Positions 17,975 to 25,820 of a stretch of 64,000 nucleotides of DNA are shown here, in pieces. The stretch comes from CBDFMR01 sp965249765 (GTDB lineage Bacteria; Bacteroidota; Bacteroidia; Chitinophagales; Saprospiraceae). Both the position numbers and the translations under genes were made by a program. The stretch lies in the NCBI GenBank assembly GCA_965249765.1, contig CBDFMR010000004.1, positions 346,443-410,442 of the forward strand, given 5' to 3'. The notes below the pieces were generated by a model that saw only the letters and a program-made list of their open reading frames with translations, made no database searches and was not told the origin of the DNA. Position 1 is the stretch's first letter; every line of letters starts with the position of its first letter.

Positions 17975-19252
17975 TTAGTATTCCAGCCTTGCAGATTTTC
18001 TATTCATGGGAGGACCTCTGTAAGAAGGAATGGTGATAAAATTGAATATCCACTTTATGTCGGCCCTCAATGCGGTTATCTCAAATTCATCGTGCTGACA
18101 TTGTTTACACTTGTTTCCATCTAGTCCATTGAGGTAATTCAATATCTGGAATATCATCCTCACGGTATGGCCATTGCGCTTTAGAATATCAGGAATCTGA
18201 TCTTTGATACGCTTGTAAGTCACTGGCGCATGGATGCCATAGTATCTCGATTTCTGAAAATAGGGAGGAAGGACATGTGTCATGAATTGATGCATGGCTA
18301 CCAATGGTCGTAATGACTTGACAGCAACTGGTGCCGCTTGACCCATTTTCTGGTTGCGATAATCTTTATACGTGATGAGAACAAGGTTGTTGTTCTTCTG
18401 CTGAGACGCGACATATTCCAATCGCGATTTTGAGATTGCTATGCGATTGATATAGCGAGCCAGGTACCTTTCCAATACTTCGGTGTCTGATGTGGGGTAC
18501 TCGTTCTTTACATTCCATCGCTTATGTTTTATCGTCGCAATTAATTCATTCATGTCATCTACCTCTGCAAGGTCTCCCTTTGCCCGATGTTGTTCTAGCA
18601 TCTTGAGAAAAGTCTCCCTGTACACTTTGCATATCTGTCTGTAGGAGGCCAGTTTCTTTTTGCGCTTTGGCCAACTCCAAGAACCATTGTCATCTATTCC
18701 GCCAAAGGTGATTAAACTATGCACATGGATGTGGTACTTCATGTCTGAGCCAAAGGTGTGGAGTACGGAAACCATGCCGGGCAGGCCACCCACATTTCGG
18801 GGATCGGCGGCTAAAATCTTTATGGTCTTCCATGCCGCTCGCATGGTGATGTTATAAATGACCTGCTTATTCTTCTTCGCCAGTTTATTCAACTCATGGG
18901 GTATGGTAAATACGGTATGCACATAAGGTACTGCAAGGAATTTTTGGGTTAATTTTTCCTGCCATAGTTTTCGCTTTAGGTTTTGGCACAATGGACATTG
19001 GGAGTGACCACAAGAAAGGTAGATATGTCTAGCATGGCCACAGTGCTTGCAAGTGACTCGCTTGCCGCCTAGGGCTGGTGTTCGGCAAACTCTTATGGCT
19101 CTGATCAACTTGATGTGATGGAGGGGTGGCTTGTAGATGCGGATGTAATCCTCTCCGTAGCTCCTGAAGAGGTCCCCGATCGACTTATCCAGTTGATATC
19201 CTGATGGATCTTGTCTAGCGGATGATTTACATGGGTTTGCCTTTCTACACAT
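17975..19252 (-). CDS. IS91-family transposase
   Basis: A 425-residue HUH-type rolling-circle transposase. An N-terminal zinc-binding region (VTCKHCGHARHIYLSCGHSQ followed by CPLC) is followed by VPYVHTVFTIPHELN, the HUH motif YHIHVHSLITFGG, and the YLARYINRIAISKSRL segment with two tyrosines as expected for Y2 enzymes. The C-terminal MHQFMTHVLPPYFQKSRYYG segment is typical of the family. The gene start lies inside the 3' end of the upstream recombinase gene (148 bp overlap), so the two are coupled. Confidence 0.9.
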   Translation of the reverse strand: MCRKANPCKSSARQDPSGYQLDKSIGDLFRSYGEDYIRIYKPPLHHIKLIRAIRVCRTPALGGKRVTCKHCGHARHIYLSCGHSQCPLCQNLKRKLWQEKLTQKFLAVPYVHTVFTIPHELNKLAKKNKQVIYNITMRAAWKTIKILAADPRNVGGLPGMVSVLHTFGSDMKYHIHVHSLITFGGIDDNGSWSWPKRKKKLASYRQICKVYRETFLKMLEQHRAKGDLAEVDDMNELIATIKHKRWNVKNEYPTSDTEVLERYLARYINRIAISKSRLEYVASQQKNNNLVLITYKDYRNQKMGQAAPVAVKSLRPLVAMHQFMTHVLPPYFQKSRYYGIHAPVTYKRIKDQIPDILKRNGHTVRMIFQILNYLNGLDGNKCKQCQHDEFEITALRADIKWIFNFITIPSYRGPPMNRKSARLEY

Positions 19253-20049
19253 AGATGTATATATCGCTCAGTGGTTTTAAGATGTTTGTGACCAAGCTGC
19301 TGCTTTAGATATACCAAATCAGTACCAGATTCTAAATGATGGGTTGCATAGGCATGTCTTAGGGTATGTACGGACGCTTGTTTGCTCAGCCTGGCATTCT
19401 TCTTTGCTTGGCGCATAGTCCATTGTCCAGAACTGGAACAATACCTTTCGCCTTTCTTATGACCATTGAAAAGATAGTTGACGGGTTTGAGCTTCTGATA
19501 GTATTGTGTCAGGATATCTATGAGGCTAGCGGGTATGCGTATGTACCTGTCCTTGGCTCCTTTTCCTTTTCGTATCCTTATCTGCAGCCTATTCCTATCT
19601 ATGTCAGAAAAGGTCACATTGGTGGCTTCACTCAAACGAAGTCCCGTTGCATAAACAAAGCAGATGAAAATCTGATGCTTGTAGGTCGCTGCACTATTTA
19701 TGAGTTTGATGACATCCTGCAAAGAAAGTGTCTGTGGCAAGGTTCTGTCCTTGCGAGGACGAGGGGTTTTGCGTAAAGACCATTCTGCAACAAGGACTTC
19801 TCTGAAGTATTTTCGCAACGAAGAGTAGTCGCAGTTAATTGTTGACCACGAACGGCCCTGCTTGATGCGATACAGAATATACTGCCTGGCTAGATCTTGT
19901 GATATTGGATCTCTTGGAAATTTCCTTGTGGCAAATCTCAAAAATCCTTTCAATGTTCTCAGATACATTTTTCGTGTCGCAGAACTGAAATTCTTCAACA
20001 AAAGATGTTCTTCAAAAGCTGTCAGTTGACTTGTGATTGTGGCTTGCAT
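19105..20049 (-). CDS. Tyrosine recombinase of the IS91-like element
   Basis: A 314-residue XerC/D-like integrase: N-terminal SAM-like DNA-binding domain (residues 1-90), catalytic Arg138 (YATGLRLSEA), His228 and Arg231 (HTLRHAYATH), His254 (QLGHKHLKTT) and nucleophile Tyr263. No IntI-specific insertion is visible between strands and box II. Tyrosine recombinases are often found directly upstream of IS91-type transposases in Bacteroidota. This one lies inside the element boundaries, so I assign it to the element rather than to the cassette array. Confidence 0.85.
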   Translation of the reverse strand: MQATITSQLTAFEEHLLLKNFSSATRKMYLRTLKGFLRFATRKFPRDPISQDLARQYILYRIKQGRSWSTINCDYSSLRKYFREVLVAEWSLRKTPRPRKDRTLPQTLSLQDVIKLINSAATYKHQIFICFVYATGLRLSEATNVTFSDIDRNRLQIRIRKGKGAKDRYIRIPASLIDILTQYYQKLKPVNYLFNGHKKGERYCSSSGQWTMRQAKKNARLSKQASVHTLRHAYATHHLESGTDLVYLKQQLGHKHLKTTERYIHLCVERQTHVNHPLDKIHQDINWISRSGTSSGATERITSASTSHPSITSS

Positions 20050-20154
20050 AACTTATTGATTTTGGTTTATATAATCAAAACCAAATCTAAAGAACACTAC
20101 ACAAGAATGTTAGGAGCTTTTGTGATGTATTAGCTTAATTCTGAAAAGGGTTTG

Positions 20155-20225
20155 TTCAACGAATGATAGTATCCAGCGTCTCTCGACGAAGGAGAGATAT
20201 GCTGTGATCACTTAGTGTTAGCCGC
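20155..20225 (-). other. attC-like site 7
   Basis: TTCAACGAATGATAG ... central GTCTCTCGACGAAGGAGAGA hairpin ... GATCACTTAGTGTTAGCC. Central part shared with site 3. Confidence 0.6.
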
Positions 20226-20230
20226 AGGAT

Positions 20231-20686
20231 TTATTCTTCCTCCTCAGTGTTTTTCGTAATATCTATTTGAAGATCTTCTTCGATTATCGAGGAAACATTC
20301 CAAGTTGGTAGGAATAGATTATTTAACCATTTCGGCTTTTTTGCATGAAGAACACCTCTACTAGTGCCTACTGTTAATACAAGTAGATGAGTTAGGAGTT
20401 CTTTATTTAAGGTTAAAATATTTTCTGAAATATTTGATGACCAAAATTCTTCGACAAGCTCAAAGTGACATGCACATTCTAACGTTAATATTAATTCTCC
20501 TTCTTGAGTGAAAAGATATTTAGTGAATATACCTACTACTTTTTGTTCGTTGCTGACATTGATTTTAGTTTTTAAATCGATATCGAATTGAGAGCTTCCT
20601 TCAATAAGATTTTCCTTAAATTCAGCAAATTGTTCGGTAGTTATATTAACTAACCTAAATGGGACAGTTTTGGTTTTTTTTGTCAT
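20231..20686 (-). CDS. SecB-like chaperone of a toxin-antitoxin-chaperone system
   Basis: 151 residues with SecB-like layout: FRLVNITTEQFAEFKENL at the start, alternating strands (FDIDLKTKINVS, ELILTLECACHFELVEEF), then LLTHLLVLTVGTSRGVLHAK and a FLPTWNVSSI tail resembling the conserved LTVGxxRGxLHAK...LP region of SecB relatives. It is the last gene of a three-gene operon (toxin, XRE antitoxin, this gene) and overlaps the antitoxin by 4 bp. SecB homologues in this position are known as chaperones that stabilise the antitoxin (TAC systems). The assignment rests on motif and order. Confidence 0.6.
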   Translation of the reverse strand: MTKKTKTVPFRLVNITTEQFAEFKENLIEGSSQFDIDLKTKINVSNEQKVVGIFTKYLFTQEGELILTLECACHFELVEEFWSSNISENILTLNKELLTHLLVLTVGTSRGVLHAKKPKWLNNLFLPTWNVSSIIEEDLQIDITKNTEEEE

Positions 20687-21156
20687 GATGCGATACTTAA
20701 CTGAACAACTGATTTTTTATATTGCATTTTTTCAATTTCAGGCTGGTTTGTTTTAACCAAGCCATTAAACGAACTAATCGAATGATTGTAATGAACTTCT
20801 ACTGGTATTAATTCTGTTCTTATTTGACTTTGTGAATGGTTTGTCTTTTTAATAGATAGAATTGAAATATTCAAAGCTCTTTCAATTTGTCTAATTTTTG
20901 AAATTGTCAAATTTTGTTTCCCCTTCATAATTCTAGTCAGAGCCTGTGGACTTACTTGTAAATCTTTTGCTAATTGCTCTTGAGTTTTATTGTTTTTCTT
21001 CAAAGTAGACTTAATCCTTAATGCTATGATCATGAAATCTTCTAAAGCATGCTCATGTTTTTTATTCCAATTAGCTATCTGTTTCCATGGGGCATCAGTG
21101 TTAATTGGATTAGCTACTTTATTTAATTTATTTTTGTTTTCTTTATTTTGGCTCAT
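20683..21156 (-). CDS. XRE-family antitoxin with C-terminal extension
   Basis: 157 residues. A helix-turn-helix of the XRE/Cro type lies at about 65-105 (KTQEQLAKDLQVSPQALTRI). The ~50-residue tail after it (VHYNHSISSFNGL...) is in the position of the chaperone-addiction segment of TAC antitoxins. It follows the putative toxin by 35 bp and overlaps the SecB-like gene by 4 bp. It would neutralise the toxin and repress the operon. Confidence 0.75.
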   Translation of the reverse strand: MSQNKENKNKLNKVANPINTDAPWKQIANWNKKHEHALEDFMIIALRIKSTLKKNNKTQEQLAKDLQVSPQALTRIMKGKQNLTISKIRQIERALNISILSIKKTNHSQSQIRTELIPVEVHYNHSISSFNGLVKTNQPEIEKMQYKKSVVQLSIAS

Positions 21157-21191
21157 GATTTTTATTTTTTATAGATGATTAAATAAGCTAT

Positions 21192-21722
21192 CTATAACAT
21201 CATAATATTTTTTAAGTATTGGGTTGCTTTATCAAGTTTCTCTAATTCTTTTATCAGTAATTCATCATCACGCATATCTTTAACTAGTTTTAGTCCGTAT
21301 CCCGTAATCACATAAGAATCCTCACATTTGACTGCATACACTCGAACCCATGGAGCTGTGTCTTCGTATCCTTTCGCTTTGACATCAGTATGAAATCTTG
21401 GATGTTGAAATGCTTCAACAGAATGTAACGGTTCAAAAATTTCATTTAATATGAAGATTGGTGAATCAGAGCTTTCTAACTCTAAAATTTCAGATAATAG
21501 AGTATTTGCCTCTTTCTGTGTTCGTATTGCAGCTTCATATGGAATAATCGTTTGATATTTAAAATATTTTAACTTGTCCTTGTGTTTTGTAAAGTATTCA
21601 AGCAGAAATTCGGAGTCATTATAGTCGTTAGCCATGGAGTCAAATTCATTGAACTCTTTTGCATCCCACTTAATGGCATATAAGCAATCTGATATTATAG
21701 TGTCTAACTCCAAATTATGCAC
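21192..21722 (-). CDS. Putative toxin of the TAC operon
   Basis: 176 residues, first gene of the operon. The C-terminal part (WVRVYAVKCEDSYVITGYGL then KLVKDM...) has the form of HigB/RelE-related toxins common in Bacteroidota, with a conserved basic WVRVYA strand and a helical tail. The N-terminal half is helical. The toxin role is inferred from gene order (toxin, HTH antitoxin, SecB-like chaperone) and this weak resemblance. Confidence 0.55.
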   Translation of the reverse strand: MHNLELDTIISDCLYAIKWDAKEFNEFDSMANDYNDSEFLLEYFTKHKDKLKYFKYQTIIPYEAAIRTQKEANTLLSEILELESSDSPIFILNEIFEPLHSVEAFQHPRFHTDVKAKGYEDTAPWVRVYAVKCEDSYVITGYGLKLVKDMRDDELLIKELEKLDKATQYLKNIMML

Positions 21723-21843
21723 AAAAGTAAACTTATATGTTTATAATAAAAGTATTTTAACATAAATAGTGCCGAATTTGTTGTGGAAGCTCTTTTTTTA
21801 CTTGTCTCAAAATTAGTTTTTCAAGTTTTTGACCTCATCTTGC

Positions 21844-21936
21844 GGCTAACGTGTGGCTACTCACCGTACCTGGCGGCGGGTTTGATTCGTGTAATTGGCA
21901 GACTGCCAGGTATGGATGTGTAGCCTTTGTTAAGTC
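21844..21936 (-). other. attC-like site 8
   Basis: GGCTAACGTGTGGCTAC on the left; ATGTGTAGCCTTTGTTAAG on the right. GTGGCTAC pairs with GTAGCC, and an inner hairpin pairs ACCTGGC with GCCAGGT. Confidence 0.7.
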
Positions 21937-22211
21937 CGGTGTTTTCTTTAACTTCTTAAGCTGGCTTTAAAGATACAAAAACCAAACGAAAGCGCCGCGG
22001 TCGCAGAGGGGAGTGGAAGGAGTTTAGCGTGCCCCCAGCGAAGAAGCCCTCTTTTTTTTGTCTGGGCTTAGGAGGGTATGGAAAAAAGAGGAAAACGCAA
22101 AGATCTAAAGACAATGACTACAACGAGCGACCTCCGGGAGCGACCTAAGCCAAACAATAGCACTGACTATAAAGGGGCAACATGGCGGGTAGGAGAAGCA
22201 AAGTCATCGGA
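21937..22211. other. ORF-less cassette body
   Basis: About 275 bp between attC-like sites 8 and 9. I see no convincing reading frame on either strand. It includes a GC-rich patch near 21990-22045 (CGCCGCGGTCGCAGAGG) and a TTTTTTTT run. It may carry a small RNA or only regulatory DNA. Confidence 0.35.
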
Positions 22212-22270
22212 CTTAACGTATAATGATAAGAGGAGGAGTGACGAAGGAGCTCTTCCTTCTTATCTATTGT
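22212..22270 (-). other. attC-like site 9, interrupted by intron B
   Basis: CTTAACGTATAATGATAAG left arm; CTTATCTATTGT right arm ending exactly where the intron begins. Removing the intron gives TTGT|TCTACACC. Confidence 0.65.
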
Positions 22271-22868
22271 GTGTGCCCAGCATGGGCAGCTATCGCAAGA
22301 TAGCTATATATTCTAGAGGGTGAAAGTCCCTTGTGCGCCAGTTTGACAACTGGAAGCATTAGTAAGCTGCAAGGGCGTAGGGGGTGACCCTTGGTCTGAA
22401 GGAAGCAGGACTACAAAGGTCGGACCTAACGAACAGGAACTAGATACAGAGGCTATTATAGCTGGGTAAGCAAGCACAACTTTGTAAAGCCCAATGAATA
22501 ACCAAAAGCTATTGTAGTAGATCTAGTAGGTGTCGACTGAAAGAATTTGCTCTTACCTGGGGAGATCTTAGAATGAGTTGATCATTATGAGAAGTCAGCC
22601 GAGGTCATAGTACCAAAAGTAACGAGTGAGGATTGCTAATACCATACCCTCGAAGGACTCACAACTTGGGAAGGACTGAACGAAGATCCGTTTGGAAATT
22701 CGATATGGAGTACATAAGTATAGCCATTTCTTAAAGTACAAACTACTCTAGAGTGGTGTAAAGAGCACCCTAGATTATGGGACTTCGAACCGCCGTATAC
22801 GAGAACCGTACGTACGGTGGTGTGAGAGGTGCACTGGCGATCATTCGGTCGTCAGCCACCTACTCGAT
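22271..22868 (+). mobile_element. Group II intron B (ORF-less, IIC-like)
   Basis: 598 bp from GTGTGCCCAGC to CTACTCGAT with domain V (GAACCGCCGTATACGAGAAC) and a domain VI stem (CTGGCGATC/GTCAGCC). It appears identical to intron D at 31101-31698 and shares its first ~400 bp with the protein-encoding intron E; domain IV lacks an ORF. It is inserted antisense to the cassette genes. Confidence 0.85.
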
Positions 22869-22882
22869 TCTACACCGTATTT

Positions 22883-23710
22883 TCATTTTTCACACGTGAC
22901 ACGAATCATTTCTTCAACTTCACCAACATAAATTTCATCAAATTGTCTTACGTATGAATCTGAACTCTTAATTCCTTTTTTAACTTTTTCAAGAGCCAAA
23001 TTTAAATTGTCACAGCCTGTTTCCCTTCCAAGTTTTAATTCTGCCAAGCCTTTGTAATAAATTGACTCTGAACTACCGTCCCAATTTTCAATTGCACGAT
23101 TGTAATATTCGATAGCTTCCAAATCCCTGTCGAGTAACTGTAAGGTTCTGCCTGTTTGAAATAGCATTTGATGAGTCACCCACGTTTCTCCATGTTCTTT
23201 GACTTCATAATCAATTGCAGCTTCAAATAATTCAAGGGCTTTACCATAATTTTCTTTTTGTTTATAGCATAATCCTTTTGCATATAAAATATTATCATCA
23301 CCAACGTAATCTACAAAAGCGGTAGAGCTATCAAGCCGATTAAGATGAAAAAGTGCTTTGTCGTAATCTCTATAATAATACAATAGAGCCCAACCAAAAT
23401 ATCCATCTCCATTAAGAGGTTCTTGTTCAGTCGCTATACTTAAGTACCTTATTGCTTCATCATAGTTTCCGTTCTTTGTATTTTGAATTGAATATGCATG
23501 GTATGTTTCAGCGTTTACATTCTTATTTAGATTTAGCGACTTCTCAATTATTTTATTACCTTTTTCTTCATAACCGAACCATTGAAGTTGCGAACCGTAA
23601 AATCCTTTCAAGGTATGATACAGGTCTTGGTTTACGGAAAGAAAAATCACAACAAGTAATATCACGATTGCAATTGGATAAACAACTAATCTTCTAATCC
23701 ATTTCATCAT
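22883..23710 (-). CDS. TPR-repeat protein with N-terminal membrane anchor
   Basis: 275 residues. One membrane helix at residues ~8-26 (VYPIAIVILLVVIFLSV) is followed by at least four tetratricopeptide repeats (for example GNYDEAIRYLSIATEQEPLN, ENYGKALELFEAAID, RDLEAIEYYNRAIENW). The repeats would sit in the periplasm as a protein-binding scaffold. It overlaps the upstream lipoprotein gene by 4 bp, so both belong to one two-gene cassette. Partner unknown. Confidence 0.8.
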   Translation of the reverse strand: MMKWIRRLVVYPIAIVILLVVIFLSVNQDLYHTLKGFYGSQLQWFGYEEKGNKIIEKSLNLNKNVNAETYHAYSIQNTKNGNYDEAIRYLSIATEQEPLNGDGYFGWALLYYYRDYDKALFHLNRLDSSTAFVDYVGDDNILYAKGLCYKQKENYGKALELFEAAIDYEVKEHGETWVTHQMLFQTGRTLQLLDRDLEAIEYYNRAIENWDGSSESIYYKGLAELKLGRETGCDNLNLALEKVKKGIKSSDSYVRQFDEIYVGEVEEMIRVTCEK

Positions 23711-24144
23711 TTCGGAAGAATTTCAGTTATTTCACCATTAATTATTCTTAATGACAAAAAACTATGACTATTCACAGGATTTCCATCATCGTCAGTTCCC
23801 GGAATCCAATCATTCAATCCCACAACTATAGTTTTTACTTGCGTTTCAATTGAGTCATTTAGATTGCTTTTAATGTAATTCATATCATATTCTTCATATT
23901 CAAACTGCCCAGCTTCTCCCTTACAATTAACATTGAATCTAATTTTAGCTATTCCTGATGCATTTTTTAGTACAGGAATATAATTATCTCTGAATTCCTT
24001 TTCAATTTGATATATTTCTCCAGAATATTTCAGCCCTGTATAATAATATGGCTTCACTATTCCCAATCCGCATAGAGAAAAACTATTTTCATTACTCTTG
24101 CAGCCAATTAATAACAAGACAATTAGAGTTAGGCAATATTTCAT
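23707..24144 (-). CDS. Lipoprotein with TonB C-terminal-like domain
   Basis: 145 residues. Lipobox at LIGC (Cys about 15). The mature part has a TonB/energy-transducer-like C-terminal fold (GIAKIRFNVNCKGEAGQF followed by a helix and a NDWIPGTD strand) found in many Bacteroidota periplasmic proteins. Its product may bind the TPR protein encoded next. Function not assigned. Confidence 0.7.
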   Translation of the reverse strand: MKYCLTLIVLLLIGCKSNENSFSLCGLGIVKPYYYTGLKYSGEIYQIEKEFRDNYIPVLKNASGIAKIRFNVNCKGEAGQFEYEEYDMNYIKSNLNDSIETQVKTIVVGLNDWIPGTDDDGNPVNSHSFLSLRIINGEITEILPK

Positions 24145-24162
24145 TTTCTTCTTTTATTCTGA

Positions 24163-25572
24163 CTAACGTTCTCTAACCCCTTGATTATCAATTCTCTTTT
24201 TCTCGTAAGCTAATTTGTATTTCGGTCTGCTGAAGATTCCCAAATCATTGGGGTCAATACCAAATTTACTAATTTTCTTTCTGAGCTGAGCTATAGCTCT
24301 TCGTTTTTCATCAAGGAATACATATTGATTTGTTGGATTGTATTGCTCCCTCTTGGTAACCATATTCCAAAGGATGACTGCAAGTTTTCTGGCGGTTGCT
24401 GTGATAGCTGCTTGTCTACCTTTTCGAAAAGCTATCTTTTTGAAGAACTTACCTAGATCCGAGTCTTTTAAATTGCCAACTGCATTTGCAGCATTTCTCA
24501 AAGCGATCTTAAGTCGATTACTTCCTTTAGGTATTCTATTGGACAGGATTCTTCCTCCACTCATTTTGTTGTTGGGGGCCAACCTAAGCCATGAAGCAAA
24601 CTTCTTGGCAGAAGAGAATTTCTTCAGCCCTTCTGGACCTATTTCGCTCATGAATGTGAGAACTGTACTGTGGCTTACTCCTGGTATTGCCATCAGGTCA
24701 ACTCCATTAAAGTATTGATATGATATTATATTTAAATCAATACCTTTTAGGCCATTCTTATTTTGTTTCTTATATGGTTTTTTGGTAGGAAGATCGTCGA
24801 CTACTCCTTGCTTCTGATTAATAAAATTCTGCAAGAAATCTGCAATTTCAAAATCACATTCTTTTATCATAGATTGATAGAATCTGTATCGCTTGAACTC
24901 TTGCTTCAGCCCAAAGAGGTAATCTTTTCTTTCATTTGACACTAAGGCCTTGGCAATCTCCTCTTCTGATTTTTTGCAATTGTAATGTCTGTGAGTTGCT
25001 AGAGATTTTGGATCTAAATCACCATTACAAATTGCTTCTATTATTTTGATTCCTGTAAGACCAGTCACATCTCTGACGACCACATCTAGTCTGAAATTTA
25101 GCCACTTGAGAAACTTCTGCATTTTATGTGATGTGTCGGCTTTTTGAGCGATCATCTTGGCTCTATGTCTACATAAAGTTCTCAGCTTCTCAGTGGTTTC
25201 ATCTGGCAAAAAACTTGCTGGAAGTAAACCCAGAGTATGCATCTTTTGTATCCATTGACAATCTAGTACATCTGTCTTTTTCCGATTGATATTCTTTGTA
25301 AACTTACCATTGGTAAGTATGACCTCAAGACCTGAATTCATCAGCTCTACAAAGAGGTTCTGCCAGTAGGTTCCAGTGGACTCCATAGCTACACTTGTGA
25401 TATCTTTTGAGTGCAACCATTTTGATAGTGCTTTTAGATCTTCGGCATACACTCCGAATTCTCTTACATCTTTGTTTGCTTGACCTAATGCCACAAAGTG
25501 ACTTCGGCTTCCTACATCTATCCCCGCACAATTAGGATTGATGATTTGCATCGAGATTGCCTTCTTTTCCAT
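24163..25572 (-). CDS. IS110-family transposase (DEDD)
   Basis: 469 residues. N-terminal RuvC-like DEDD domain (CAGIDVGSRSHFVALGQAN, VAMESTGTYWQNL, TDVLDCQWIQKM) and C-terminal transposase_20 domain (LMAIPGVSHSTVLTFMSEIG then ASWLRLAPNNKMSGG) with the conserved Ser region. These enzymes use a bridge/seek RNA to choose targets. The last codons (GVRER-stop) are written by the attC-like core CGTTAG. Confidence 0.92.
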   Translation of the reverse strand: MEKKAISMQIINPNCAGIDVGSRSHFVALGQANKDVREFGVYAEDLKALSKWLHSKDITSVAMESTGTYWQNLFVELMNSGLEVILTNGKFTKNINRKKTDVLDCQWIQKMHTLGLLPASFLPDETTEKLRTLCRHRAKMIAQKADTSHKMQKFLKWLNFRLDVVVRDVTGLTGIKIIEAICNGDLDPKSLATHRHYNCKKSEEEIAKALVSNERKDYLFGLKQEFKRYRFYQSMIKECDFEIADFLQNFINQKQGVVDDLPTKKPYKKQNKNGLKGIDLNIISYQYFNGVDLMAIPGVSHSTVLTFMSEIGPEGLKKFSSAKKFASWLRLAPNNKMSGGRILSNRIPKGSNRLKIALRNAANAVGNLKDSDLGKFFKKIAFRKGRQAAITATARKLAVILWNMVTKREQYNPTNQYVFLDEKRRAIAQLRKKISKFGIDPNDLGIFSRPKYKLAYEKKRIDNQGVRER

Positions 25573-25691
25573 TTTATAGATTTAGATTATAAAATAGACT
25601 CTAACAAGAAGTATCTTTATTATTGAAAATTATTCTGATCGGGGTTCACGCCAAAGCGTGACCACCATTGAAATTTATCAACTGTCCCTAA
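25573..25691 (-). ncRNA. Candidate bridge RNA leader of the IS110 element (interrupted)
   Basis: The non-coding DNA upstream of the transposase contains two stem-loops read on the minus strand: GTCCCTAA/TTAGGGAC, split by the IS21 insertion and its 5-bp duplication, and GGTCACGC/GCGTGAACC over TTTG at 25648-25665. IS110-group bridge RNAs are made from this position. Only position and structure support this call. Confidence 0.3.
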
Positions 25692-25820
25692 TGTCTATTC
25701 TCCCTAAGCTGACCCCCTGATTCTCTATTAGATTGACCCCCTAGTTCTCCCAAGCTGATCCCCCCCGGCATTGTACGGGTTGAGCAGGTGATTCGGTGGA
25801 TTTGGAAATAGGATGATTAC

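Larger units (their letters stand above)
17877..20154 (-). mobile_element. IS91-like element with accessory tyrosine recombinase
   Basis: Bounded by comparison with the uninterrupted copy at 13815-13835: TTCA stands at both junctions (17873-17876 and 20155-20158) and the sequence GTTG-TTCA-ACG is split. About 2.28 kb, carrying a Y2-type transposase and a tyrosine recombinase. IS91 elements target GTTC-like tetranucleotides by rolling-circle transposition, which fits this site. Confidence 0.75.
24161..25691 (-). mobile_element. IS110-family element at an attC-like core
   Basis: One end lies in the string GACTAACGTT, an attC-like core that also begins the site after 29404. The transposase stop codon is part of that string. 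The other end is uncertain because an IS21 element is inserted in the non-coding leader at 25692; the remaining leader probably continues from 28385 to about 28510 (ATTCACGTTAGCG). IS1111/IS110 elements that target attC sites are known. Confidence 0.6.

Noticed and set aside
19105..20049. This recombinase as the cassette integrase
   Set aside because: It is inside the IS91-like element (TTCA at both ends) and overlaps the transposase gene, so it travels with that element.
22078..22323. Plus-strand frame of 81 codons starting MEKRGKRKDLK
   Set aside because: It runs through attC-like site 9 into the group II intron, so its end is set by inserted DNA. Codon content is low complexity and lies opposite to the cassette polarity.
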